From Ahniella sp. (GTDB taxonomy: Bacteria; Pseudomonadota; Gammaproteobacteria; Xanthomonadales; Ahniellaceae): a stretch of 64,000 nt of DNA. The stretch lies in the NCBI GenBank assembly GCA_016712105.1, contig JADJRU010000002.1:62001-126000 (forward strand), read 5' to 3'. The notes under the pieces are model-generated. The model was given only the letters and a program-made list of their open reading frames with translations. It made no database searches and had not been told where the DNA came from. Positions 39,897 through 50,700 of the stretch are shown in pieces (the stretch's first letter is position 1; the number at the start of each line of letters is the position of its first letter). The position numbers and the translations under genes are program-made.

Positions 39897-40808
39897 ATGA
39901 GTGAAAAACAACAAATCACGCTCAAGACACGCGTCTACATCGACGGGTACAATCTCTTCTACGGTCTGCTGAAAGGCACGCCCTATCGGTGGATCAACCC
40001 GCTGTTCCTGGTTGAACAAGTCCTTCGCGGAATACTGATTCCCGGTCAGTACAAACCTGAACTGACACCAGTCGCCGTCAAGTACTTCACTGCTGCAATA
40101 CTGGAACGGTTTGCCCGGAGCAGCGACTCGGTAACGACTCAGTCCGATTACTGGCGCGCGCTCTCCGCGCATCTCGGGACCCGTTTACAGATCATCCGAG
40201 GCCGATACGAGGCTCGGCCAGCGAGGGCACATCTTTGCGTCCCAGGACGGCCTGCTCGACTCACGGATCTGGTCGACATCTGGAAACTCGAAGAAAAACA
40301 AACCGACGTACAACTGGCTGCACATGCTCTTTCAGATGTCCTGGTCGATGGCGTTGAACATGCAGTCTTCGTAACCAACGATACCGACTTTGCGCCGCTC
40401 TTCGAAATGATCAAGTCAACTTCAAGTGCACGGATCGGATTAATCGTGCCCTCAAGTGGCAGCGAGAGACGTGCCGTGAATCAAGAACTCGCAGTTCGAG
40501 CGGATTGGGTACGCTCCAGCATCTCCGAGCAAGATTTGTTGGCCGCGCAACTTCCCTGGTCAGTGCGCTTGCCGGCAGGCGACTACGCCATCAAGCCGCT
40601 GAGTTGGTACCCTCGCCCCGATCTGCTGTCGCCGATTCTTGCCGAGGCAAAGCGCGTCAAACGCAATTTGAGCAGCGCATGGAGATGGCTTCACGAGCCC
40701 TCGCCGTACTTTGATCAGCAGGCGCCGATAGCCCTTTGCAATAGCGAGACCGATGTCCAGAAACTTCACGAGTACATGTCGAAATACGCTCGTGACTTCA
40801 AGCTCTGA
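39897..40808 (+). CDS. NYN-domain (PIN-like) ribonuclease
   Basis: A 303-residue protein. The NYN fold has acidic residues at YIDGYNLFYG (about residue 14), EKQTDVQLAAHAL (about 126) and FVTNDTDFAPL (about 145), which should chelate the catalytic metal. The C-terminal third (KPLSWYPRPDLLSPILAEAKRV...) is of unknown function. Standing alone between Rhs 1 and integrase copy 3, it looks like another cargo module of the island, possibly a defence RNase. Confidence 0.82.
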   Translation: MSEKQQITLKTRVYIDGYNLFYGLLKGTPYRWINPLFLVEQVLRGILIPGQYKPELTPVAVKYFTAAILERFARSSDSVTTQSDYWRALSAHLGTRLQIIRGRYEARPARAHLCVPGRPARLTDLVDIWKLEEKQTDVQLAAHALSDVLVDGVEHAVFVTNDTDFAPLFEMIKSTSSARIGLIVPSSGSERRAVNQELAVRADWVRSSISEQDLLAAQLPWSVRLPAGDYAIKPLSWYPRPDLLSPILAEAKRVKRNLSSAWRWLHEPSPYFDQQAPIALCNSETDVQKLHEYMSKYARDFKL

Positions 40809-40983
40809 ATCAGGATCCCTTACCGACTTGACGCAGAACTTGTGCCCACGTATCGGAGTGAATCCTGGCCCACAATCGCAAGATCCGCTCGATCCGTTAA
40901 GAAACCCCATCGCCGATTCCCGTGATCCGATGCTCTTTTCGATAGTCCATGCTTGCCGGTTTAGCTCATGAGCCGGACCTGGC

Positions 40984-41932
40984 ATGGCCATCGCTACTCG
41001 AACTTTGCTGATCTTCTTGAAGGTGTTGGCAGCGATCTGGACTACGCTGCGTAACCTTGTCCGCAGCCTTTTTCGCTGTCCGCAACATCGCCGCCGCAGA
41101 CCAAAGCCGGATCAGATCGACCTCGATGCTCAATTGTCCAGATTGGCGGCTCCCTGGTGCCGAACCAAGAAGAAGCCGCTGTGGGTAGAACAAGAGGTAA
41201 TCCGCCTGCGCGCTATGGGGTATGGACTGGGTTACGCCCGCATCGCCAGTGCTTTCAATCGGATGTACGCACATCTTGGTGAACGTGTCTCGAAGAGCAC
41301 CGTCCAGCGGATCGTGAACGCCAATCGCGAGGCGATCGCTGCCCTGCGCCGCGAACACAAACACGCGATCCCGAAATCGCCACCGAGAAATGCCATCTGG
41401 GCAATGGACCTGTGTGTGGTCGCCGACAGCACGGCGAAACAGAGGATGATCCTGGGCATCGTCGATCACGGCACCCGCGCGTGCGTCGCGCCTGAGCGAG
41501 ATCCACCAACGCACTTCTGCTGCACTTCTCCAAGAGCTTTATGCCCGGTTCCGCAAGTTCGGCTTCCCGAAATGCATCCGCGTCGACAACGACGCGGCAA
41601 ACAAATCGAAGTTGATGCGCTCGGTGCTATGGCTGCTCGGGGTTCGGCTCCAAACCACCGATCCGGGTTGCCCATGGCAGAACGGACGAATCGAGCGCTT
41701 CTTCGGAACGTTCAAGTCGGCGATCAAGAAAATCATCGTGGCACCCGGTGATCTGACCGACCGACTGACGCAGTTCCGAGCGTTCTACAACTTCGCACGC
41801 GAGCACCAGAATCTGAAAGGTCGAACGCCGGCCGAAGCATGGGCCGGTGCTCGCAAAGCCATCGGTGACGGTGTGTTCATCGATGCTTGGAGCGGCCAAC
41901 TTGTTGGCTGGCATTTTCCCAAGAACGAATAG
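40984..41932 (+). pseudogene. DDE integrase copy 3 (frameshifted)
   Basis: ATG GCC ATC start. It is intact up to about 41485, where one extra base (gtcgcgcctgagcg against atcgcgctcagcg) shifts the frame. The rest, including NGRIERFFGTFK, continues in the frame that ends at 41932. The upstream region shares accccatcgccgattcccgtg and tagtccatgcttgccggttta with copy 5, so homology of the elements extends left of the gene. Confidence 0.85.
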
Positions 41933-42181
41933 TTGGTGCGCGTCGGAAATCCGACCGCGTCAAACAGATCGAGTTAAACTACGGCGCGTAGCGCCGTTCC
42001 AAGGCGGCTGTCCATCGATCGGACAAGAGCACCCCGCAGGCACAAAAAAGCCACCGTGAAGCAGTGGCTTGATTGATTCGGTGTACATTTTGCCGGTCGC
42101 CAGCAGAAATTGCCGGCGCAGGGGATGAATTTCCAGTTCGGTCTCGGGAAGACAGCTCACTTGGAACCTTGGTACGGGACA
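41933..42181 (+). repeat. Integrase 3' module, copy 3
   Basis: Same hairpin series as copy 1. The terminal ttggtacgggaca at 42169-42181 is joined with no spacer to the inside of integrase copy 4. Confidence 0.8.
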
Positions 42182-42705
42182 ACCTGTGTGTGGTCGCCGA
42201 CAGCACGGCGAAACAGAGGATGATCCTGGGCATCGTCGATCACGGCACTCGCGCGTGCATCGCGCTCAGCGAGATTCACCACCGGACAACCGCAGCACTC
42301 CTTCGGGAGCTTTATGCCCGGTTCCGGAAGTTCGGCTTCCCGAAATGCATCCGCGTCGACAACGACGCGGCAAACAAATCGAAGTTGATGCGATCGATCT
42401 TGTGGATGCTTGGAGTTCGGCTCCAAACCACCGACCCGGGCTGCCCATGGCAGAACGGACGAATCGAGCGCTTCTTCGGCACGTTCAAGTCGGCGATCAA
42501 GAAGATTGCCGTGGCACCCGGTGATCTGACCGACCGACTGACGCAGTTCCGAGCGTTCTACAACTTCGCACGCGAGCACCAGAATCTGAAAGGTCGAACG
42601 CCGGCCGAAGCTTGGAGCGGTGCTCGCAAAGCCGTCGGTGACGGTGTGTTCATCGATGCTTGGAGCGGCCACCTTGTTGGCTGGTATTTTCCGAAGCACG
42701 AATAG
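42182..42705 (+). pseudogene. DDE integrase copy 4, 5'-truncated
   Basis: Only the catalytic C-terminal 173 residues remain, starting at the first Asp region (LCVVADSTAKQRM). All three acidic motifs downstream of the cut can be read (RVDNDAANKS, NGRIERFFGTFK), but the Asp of AMDL is replaced by the junction (RDNLCVVAD). An open frame runs back to 42073 through module 3 and is probably meaningless. Confidence 0.85.
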
Positions 42706-42962
42706 CTGGTGCGCGTCGAAAATTCGACCGCGTCAAACAGATCGAGTTAAAGTTAAAATGCGGCGCGAAGCGCCGTACCAAGGCGGTTGTCCATCGATTG
42801 GACAAGAGCACCCCGCAGGCACAAAAAGGCCACCGCGAAGCAGTGGCTTGATTCGTTCGGTGCACATTTTTTGCCGGTCGCCAGCAGAACTTGCCGGCGC
42901 GCCGGCTTAATTTTCAGCTCGGTTCCGGGAAAACAGCTCACTTGGAACCTTGGTACGGGACA
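42706..42962 (+). repeat. Integrase 3' module, copy 4
   Basis: Slightly diverged from the other modules (aaaattcgac for the first hairpin arm, an added gttaaa, gcgccggcttaa). It ends in ttggtacgggaca at 42962 and is followed by the left flank of copy 5. Confidence 0.8.
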
Positions 42963-43108
42963 GTGTCGAGAACGACCATGCAGAGAATCCTGACGCAGGA
43001 TCGCAAGAGCGACTCGTTCCGGTAACACACCCCATCGCCGATTCCCGTGCTCCAACGCCCCGTTCATTAGTCCATGCTTGCCGGTTTACATTGTGAACCG
43101 GGTTCATC

Positions 43109-44056
43109 ATGGCCATTGCAGTTCGATCCATGAAGGTCCTCTTGAAGCTGTTGGCGTCGATCTGGACTTCCCTGCGCAAACTGGCCCTCATCTTGTTCGG
43201 CCGACGGCCACATCGCCGCCGCAGACCAAAGCCGGATCAGATCGACCTTGATGCTCATTTGTCCAGATTGGCCGGTCCCTGGTGCCGAACCAAGAAGAAA
43301 CCGGCCTGGGTTGAAACGGAAGTAATCCGCCTGCGCGCCATGGGGTATGGCCTGGGATACGCCCGAATCGCCGGTGCCTTCAACCGGATGTATGCGCATC
43401 TTGGTGAGCGGGTATCCAAAAGCACTGTCCAGCGGATCGTGAACGCCAATCGCGAGGCCATTTCGGCCCTGCGCCGCGAACACAAACACGCCATCCCGAA
43501 ATCGCCACTGAGAAATGTCATCTGGGCCATGGACTTGTGTGTAGTCGCCGACTCGACTGCGCGCCAGCGGATGGTGCTCGGCATGGTCGATCACGGCACC
43601 CGCGCGTGCATCGCGCTCATCGAGATTCACCACCGGACCACCGCAGCACTCCTTCGGGAGCTCTATGCCCGGTTCCGGAAGTTCGGCTTCCCGAAATGCA
43701 TCCGCGTCGACAACGACGCGGCAAACAAATCGAAGTTGATGCGCTCGGTGCTATGGCTGCTCGGGGTTCGGCTCCAAACCACCGATCCGGGCTGCCCATG
43801 GCAAAACGGACGAATCGAGCGCTTCTTCGGCACGTTCAAGTCGGCGATCAAGAAGATTGCCGTGGCACCCGGTGATCTGACCGACCGACTGACGCAGTTC
43901 CGAGCGTTCTACAACTTCGCACGCGAGCACCAGAATCTGAAAGGTCGAACGCCGGCCGAAGCTTGGAGCGGTGCTCGCAAAGCCGTCGGTGACGGTGTGT
44001 TCATCGATGCTTGGAGCGGCCAACTTGTTGCCTGGTATTTTCCGAAGCACGAATAG
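43109..44056 (+). CDS. DDE integrase, intact copy 5
   Basis: 315 residues, the only uninterrupted copy. The N-terminus is unusual: about 28 hydrophobic/basic residues (VRSMKVLLKLLASIWTSL...), then HRRRRPKPDQIDLD. A helix-turn-helix-like segment follows (WVETEVIRLRAMGYGLGYARIAGAFNR...SKSTVQRIV), then an rve-type catalytic core with Asp (AMDLCVVAD), Asp (RVDNDAAN) and Glu (NGRIERFFGTFK), and a C-terminal ARKAVGDG...GQLVAWYFPKHE. It resembles integrase-core proteins of the IS481/IS3 kind; the exact family is not certain. It could serve all copies in trans. Confidence 0.88.
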   Translation: MAIAVRSMKVLLKLLASIWTSLRKLALILFGRRPHRRRRPKPDQIDLDAHLSRLAGPWCRTKKKPAWVETEVIRLRAMGYGLGYARIAGAFNRMYAHLGERVSKSTVQRIVNANREAISALRREHKHAIPKSPLRNVIWAMDLCVVADSTARQRMVLGMVDHGTRACIALIEIHHRTTAALLRELYARFRKFGFPKCIRVDNDAANKSKLMRSVLWLLGVRLQTTDPGCPWQNGRIERFFGTFKSAIKKIAVAPGDLTDRLTQFRAFYNFAREHQNLKGRTPAEAWSGARKAVGDGVFIDAWSGQLVAWYFPKHE

Positions 44057-44303
44057 CTGGTGCGCGTCGGAAATCCGACCGCGTCAAACAGATCGAGTTA
44101 AACTACGGCGCGTAGCGCCGTACCAAGGCGGCTGTCCATCGATTGGACAAGAGCACCCCGCAGGCACAAAGCCACCGTGAAGCAGTGCCTTGATTGATTC
44201 GGTGTACATTTTTGCAGCTCGCCAGCAGAAATTGCCGGCGCAGGGGATGAATTTCCAGTTCGGTCTCGGGAAGACAGCTCACTTGGAACCTTGGTACGGG
44301 ACA
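44057..44303 (+). repeat. Integrase 3' module, copy 5
   Basis: Hairpin series as before, ending in ttggtacgggaca at 44303. It is followed by a short gaca/caca repeat (44301-44323) and then by the 3' end of the second Rhs immunity gene. Confidence 0.8.
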
Positions 44304-44329
44304 GACAGACAGACACACACAGACTGACC

Positions 44330-44777
44330 TTAATTGCTCCCAAAACGACCAAACTCGTCAGCCATCTGCTGTTCAGAAATTCGCCACAAAGGCGATTTCG
44401 AGAGTCCGTTTAACTTGTACATGAGCATAACTGCCTCGTGTCGACGCCCAACGTTTGCAAAAACCCTTGCCTGCAGGTTAAGAATCGGGATCTCAACCGC
44501 AGGCAACAGTTTCTGAGACTCATCCGCCAAAAGGACACGAGCTTCCTCATAGAGCTTAAGTCGCTTCAGCAGCGCTCCCAATGAATAAACCAACGCGCTT
44601 CGCTCCCTTGCGTCGGCAACTGATTCAATCGCTTGCTTATAAGCTGCAACAAGCTTTTCGGCGACTTTGACATCATCGTATGTCCCTAATTCATTTCGCA
44701 CCAAGCCTTCGCCCATCATGCTCGCTAGTAGCCAGCATGAACTGATTCCACAACTTACCAATATTTTTTGCGCTCAT
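44330..44777 (-). CDS. Putative immunity protein of Rhs 2; frameshifted
   Basis: About 149 residues. The natural start is most likely ATG 44777, two bases after the Rhs 2 stop (MSAKNIGKLWNQFMLATSEHDG). That frame stops at about 44690, while the downstream frame continues (NELGTYDDVKVAEKLVAAYKQAIES), so one extra base lies near 44700. The body is alpha-helical with TPR/SEL-like spacing (ARERSALVYSLGALLKRLKLYEEARVLL, ILNLQARVFANVGRRHEAVMLMYKL). I do not know a named family. AT-rich like the adjacent toxin tip. Confidence 0.65.
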
Positions 44778-44779
44778 AA

Positions 44780-47700
44780 CTAGAACCAGTTGCACTCAAA
44801 TCCGACTGTCGAAGAGGGAGCTCCAATCACCACAAACTCATTAAGTGGAACGATGTTCGGGATGATTCCGCAAATGGAATAAAAGGAACTTAAGACACCA
44901 CCCTGAATCAAATTACTTATCCATGGAACTTTCGCTACTGTGGAATGTAGTCCACCCTGAAGCGTTGACGCAAAGGGATATTCATCACAGCTACTTCCAT
45001 GCGCCGCAACCGGAATGCCCATTCCCATTGCGCATTTCGCAGTCGCCACAAGTCGATTACTCGCGATATGGGTATTCTGACGGTTCAGAATCGAAGGCGA
45101 TCCGAGTGCCTGGGAACTCATCACGTGCTCTCCGATTCCAGGCATCCTGGCCTCATCCATCACAACAAGATGCATATTCATGTCTGGACCACAAGCTCCT
45201 TTTGTGTAAGTCATATGTGAAAGGGCAAACTTCGCTGCACAAGCTCTCGCCGCCGAGCGACTGGCAACAATCTTTTGAATCTTGGCGCTTACGGTTAACG
45301 AAAGTGTTGCTCCGATTACCGGTCGAACCATTGCATTCAGCATCGCTCCTATATTGAGCGAGACAGATTGCTCTATTAGTCCGGATGCCGCCGCAAAGCC
45401 AGTTGGATCGGTAAAATCTATTGGATCGTTGTTTGCAAAAGCGTATTTGTGGAGAGTAACAGGGTCGATAGGACTGCCCATCCAGATATCCTGCGTCACA
45501 AACCTCCCCACCCCGGGATCCATATACCGAGCCCGCAGGTAATAGAACCCAAGATTCGGATCAAACTGCTCACCGGTGAACAGGAAGTCCGTAGCGGCTT
45601 GGCCGTCGGACGACGCCATCTCACTCGCCGCTGAGTCGATTTCCCCAAACGCCTCATATACATACCGATCGGTTGTTGCTCCAAGCGGATTGCTCAGGAA
45701 CCGCGTTGTACCCAACCCGTCGTAATGCAGGTAACTCGTCGCGCCCATTGCACTGCTGCTACCAGCAATCCCGCCATTGACCGCATTCGCCGCAATAGGC
45801 TGCCCCTGGCGATCCCGGATCGCATGCTGCGCAATCAAGTCATCCCCGAAGGTGTAGACGGTCTTGATCTGCTCCGGTCCGTTGTTGACCCGCACGAACT
45901 CTTCCATGACCTGGGCGTAGGCGTGGTTCGGGTCGATCAACTGGCTGGTCTTGAGTGTTTGGCCGTTGGCTTGTCGCTCAATACTTCGTCGGATGCCCTC
46001 AGCGTTGTACCGATATCGGTTCGTCTTAACGGCCTCGTTGTCGGTACCCGTGTGCTCGACCAGCTGGTTCTGACTGTTGTAGTCGTACTCGTCGACCTTG
46101 GCGCCTGTCTGGCTTCTCGTCAGATTGCCGTTGTTGTCGTAGGCATGGCTGGTCGCTGTGGTCGTTGACGTGGTCTGGCCTGCTTCGGTTTTCGTCAGCG
46201 CTTCCTGCTCACTCAACAGACGGTCGTTATTGTCATAGGCGTAGCTGGTGACCTTGCGTTCGATCGGCGCGCCCACCGGGCCTCGCTCCTGCGTTTGCAG
46301 TTGGCGATTGCCGGTAGCGTCGTAGACCCAACTGGTTCTTCGGTCGTGGTCGTTGTTGACGGCATCGACCGCTTCCTCGACCAATCGCTTCAATGCGTCA
46401 TAGGTGTACGTCGTTCTGCGCGTCTCCTGGAATACCGGCTCATTCGCTGCGGTAAACACCGGTTGTTCATTGGCATCATGCGTATGAATCGACTCGATGA
46501 TGGTGTCGCGGGTTCCGTCAGGGTTTAGAACATAGCCCAACTGCAACAGCACCTCATTACCCCGCATGTGTCGCATGCTGATGAGCTGGTTCCTTGCGTT
46601 GTAGCGGTACTCCACCCGGGTGCCGTTCGGGTAGGTCATGCCGGAGCGGCTGCCGTTGCGGTCGTAGGTGTACGTTGTGACCTGCGCCTGGGTTTGGCCC
46701 AACGCCGTATTCGGCTGTTCCGTAACCGTTTCCAGACGGTTCTGTTCGTCATAGCCGTAATCAACCACACGCGTTGCCGTTCGCACCTGCGCGCGATTGC
46801 CGGATTCGTCGTAGCGGTATTCGATCCAGCGGCCTTCGGCATCTACCGTGCGCTTCAGGCGGCTTCTGGCATCAAAGTCTCTTGTTTCTTGTTCGGCAAC
46901 GCCGGCTTGGCTGGTGGTCACATTCGTGACCTGGCCTTCGGTGTTGTAGCCATAGACGCGGCTGCGACCATCCGCAAACGTCACCCGCTCCGGCCGATCC
47001 CGGACATCGAAGATCGTGTCGGTGCTCTGCTGCATGAAGTCGCGACTGCTGCCCATTCGGCCGGCGATGTCGTAGGTCATTTGCTCGGTCTGGCCCAGCG
47101 GCAGACGTCGGCTCAACGCACGACCCATGCGATCGTACGTCCAGCGAGTGATGCGTTGGCTGGCATCATGCTGGGTGAGCTTGTTGCCGGTAGTGTCGTA
47201 GCTGTACTCGGTGCGATGGTTCAGGGCATCGATGACGGCTTTAAGTCTGCCGGCTGGGTCGTACTCGAACGTGGTCGTTCGACCCATTTCGTCTGTGGTC
47301 GACGTCTTGCGGCCCAGGTCGTCGTAGTTGTGGGTGACGCGTGCATTGTTCGAGTCGTCGCCGTCATCTGGACATGGCTCACCCGTCAGAGCCTCTTGCT
47401 CTGGACACGTATCCGGCAGGATGACCTCGCGCAATTGCCCGCCTTCATCGTGGACGTACTGCGTGATCGAGCCCTTAGGATCAATGCTGGCAATGCGTCT
47501 ACCGGCTTCGTCATAAACACTCTGGCTAACCGGGTTGTCCGAGTCATCCGCAGGTGTTTCATCCGGATGCACCACAGCCACCTGTCGCCCAGCCCGGTCG
47601 TAGCGATACCGCGTGACATTGCCCCGCTCGTCCGTGCTCGTCTCCATCCGACCAGCTCGGTCGTAGGTTTGACTGGTACGCGGGTTGTCGTTCGGGTTTG

Positions 47701-50700
47701 CTGGTGTGTCGTCTGGATAAATGGTGCCGATGACACGACCCAGTTCGTCGAGGACATTCGTCGTCACCCGACCCATCACATCAGTGTGAGTCTTCTGCCG
47801 GCCTTCCTCGTCATAAGTCCACGACTCGCGGCTGTTGTCCGGATAAGTCGTCGACAACTTCTGCCCATTGGCATCGTAAACATGCGTCGTGCGACGACCG
47901 AGCACATCCACCTCGGCCTTCACTCGCCCGGCTTCATCAAACTCCGTCTTGGTGATCGTGCCATCCGGATGCGTCGTGCTGGTCATCTGGCCGGCATCGT
48001 CAAATCCATAGACCGTAGTCAGCACTTCATCCTGCTGCCCCGGCGCTTTGCGCGTGACCTGGTTGCCGGTGTTCCGCCGCATCGCGTCGTACTGGTTCAC
48101 CGTCCGTGAGCCGTCCGGACCCACCACCACGACTGGCAGGTCGTCGTTACTCGGCAGGATGTCGGTCTCCTGACCCAGCGCATCGATCCAGCCGGTATGC
48201 AGGCTGGTCGTGTTGGTCTGCGGATCGGTGTAGTACGTCTGTTCCGTGCGTCGGCCCAGGGCATCCACCATTGCCAGCAGCTTGCCACGCAGTGCCCCGC
48301 GCTCCTCGTTGAAGTACTCCATGACCATGGCCTCACCCAGGTCATTCGTGATCGAGGCGACCTGGTTGAACATCGGCGTGTAGGCCGTGGTGGACGTCTC
48401 ACCCAAATCGTTCGTCTCGGTGACCCGGTTGTCCTTGGCGTCGTAGGTGTACGTCGTCGTCTCACCCAGATCGTTCGTCTCGGTCAGCACGTTGCGGTTC
48501 ACGTCGTAGGTGCGCGTGATCGTCTCGCCGAGTGCGTTCGTCTCGGTCAGGATGTTGCCCTCGTCGTCGAACACGTAGACCGTCTCCGCACCCGTGCGGT
48601 CGCGGACGGTCTGGCGGTTCTGCGGCAGGTCCGGATCCAGCTCCGTGCGCTCGCCATTGCCGTCGATGCTGGCAATGAGTCGCCCTTCGTCGTTGTACTC
48701 CAGCCGCGTGATCCGCTGGCCCAGGCCATTGTGCAGATCACGCAGGAAGTGCCGGTTCGGCGCGCCGTGGTAGGTCATGCGCGAGATCCGACCCAGCGGG
48801 TCCTGAACCTCAGTCAGTTCGTTCAGCGTGTTGTACCGATACAGCCAACGCCGCCCGTCCGGCTGCTCGACTGCCTCGATACGACCTCGGGCATCACGCT
48901 CGAACCGGATGGTTGTCCCTGACGAATGGGTAATCCCACCCGCCGTAAACGTCACACTGACGCCACTGGGCGCCCGCAACGTCGTGATGCCCGCACCCTG
49001 CAGCACGTCCATCTGCGTGCCGTCCTTGGCCGTGTAGCGGTAATGGTTCGGATCTGCGGCCAAGCCCGTGCTGGCGTCGATCAGGTCGCCCTCGGTCAAT
49101 CGCACCAGGCCAACACTCAGCTCTTCCAGCGTTCCCCACGTCCCTGCCATCGGCTCGAACGCAAACGTCACGTAAATCTGGTTCGCCACCGGCAGACACT
49201 CGTCCCGAACCTTCACCGTGACGATCGGCTCCGCGTTCGCGCGGATGCACTGCTGACCAGTCAGACCACCCACCTGATCCACTCGCCACGAACGGCCCAG
49301 AATGCGGTTCTCGTGTATGCGAACCGAGCGCCAGCCCAAGCTCCAGCCTTGCCCGAAGTCGAGTGATTCCTGAGCCCGCCGCGTGTCGTAACTGCGCAGC
49401 ACGGTGATCGGCACGTCCAGCAAGGGCACCGTGAACTCTTCCAGGTTCAAACTGAAATGCCCAAGCTTGAGGTTGCCCTCCAGAATCACCGAGCGACGGA
49501 TCTCTGTCTGCCGCCCAGACGCATCCCAGGCACTCAGCAGCACGAGCTCGTACTGCCCGTTCTGCATCAGGCTCGGGTCGAGGGTCGTCAGCGCCACATC
49601 GGCGCCGCCCGTGGTGCCTTCCGCCAGATCCCGAAGGGTCGCCGGCTGGTCCCGCTCCCAGATCGCCAGCTTCCACAACACCAGCGTCGGATCCTCGATC
49701 CGTGCACGCACCGGCACCGGTGCCGTGATCACCTGGTTCTCGTTGGGCGTGATGAAGGCCACGTCCGGGTCGAGCCCGTCGTCACCGGCACTCACGTAGA
49801 AATGATCCAGCACCGTCACCGACAAGGTGCCGTCGCTGATCAACACGGAGACATCGTGGCGGCCCAGGATGTTCGAGGACACCTGGCCAGTATCTGCATT
49901 ACCGACCACCACACCATCCAGCGACACCACAAATGTCGGGGTACTGCCGGCGTTCTCCACCACCACTTGATATTGCACCGGCGCACCCGGTGCCACGAAT
50001 CGCGGTTCCAGCGTCAAGGCGGCGCGCAGCGGATGACTGGCCGAGTCCAGCACCGTCACCGTCCACGTCTGCCGGGTCAGCTTGGCCCCGTCACTGACCT
50101 CGATGGTCAGTTCGCGCGTTCCTGCCGAAGAAGGAGTCCAAACCAGCTCCGTACCACTGAGACTCACCCCCGCCACAGCCGGGAAAATCCGGTACGTCAG
50201 CAGATCCCCATCCGGATCGGTCGCCGTGATCGGATACCGGTACGTCTGACCCGTCTTGGCAAATGGCCAAGGCGTCGACGTGATCACCGGTGCGGCGTTG
50301 TCGGCCGCGGCACGTACCGCAAGTACAAAAGCCTGCACCGCCTCCGCACCCGCACGATCCCGCACGATCAGCTGAACCGGCACATCCCCCTGCTCCGTCG
50401 GCGTGCCCGACACAATCCCCGACACACTGCTCACACTGAGCCACGACGGACCTTCCGCCAGGAAGAACCGAAGCTCGTCACCCGCGTCCGCATCCGATGC
50501 AGTGGCCGTGTAGCGATACACACGCCCCACCGTCGTCGTGGTGATCGGGGTACTAGTGAACTGCGGGGCGCGGTTCGGAATGGCCACCGAGACCGTGAAG
50601 CCCTGAACGGCCGACAGACCCGTTGCGTCCAACGCACGGATCGACAGTGTGTAGAGACCCACCGTGTTCGTCTGGAACGTCAGCTCGCCGGTGGTCGCAT

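Noticed and set aside
42073..42181. Extended start of integrase copy 4 through module 3
   Set aside because: The open frame continues upstream only by chance through the non-coding hairpin block; no other copy encodes such an N-terminus.
31079..44303. CRISPR array or integron attC array made of the repeated 250-base blocks
   Set aside because: The blocks are far apart, each follows an integrase gene, and their spacing and hairpins do not match CRISPR repeats or attC core sites.
44301..44323. gaca/caca simple repeat
   Set aside because: Too short (about 20 bases) and imperfect to suggest phase variation. It is noted only as the joint between module 5 and the immunity gene.
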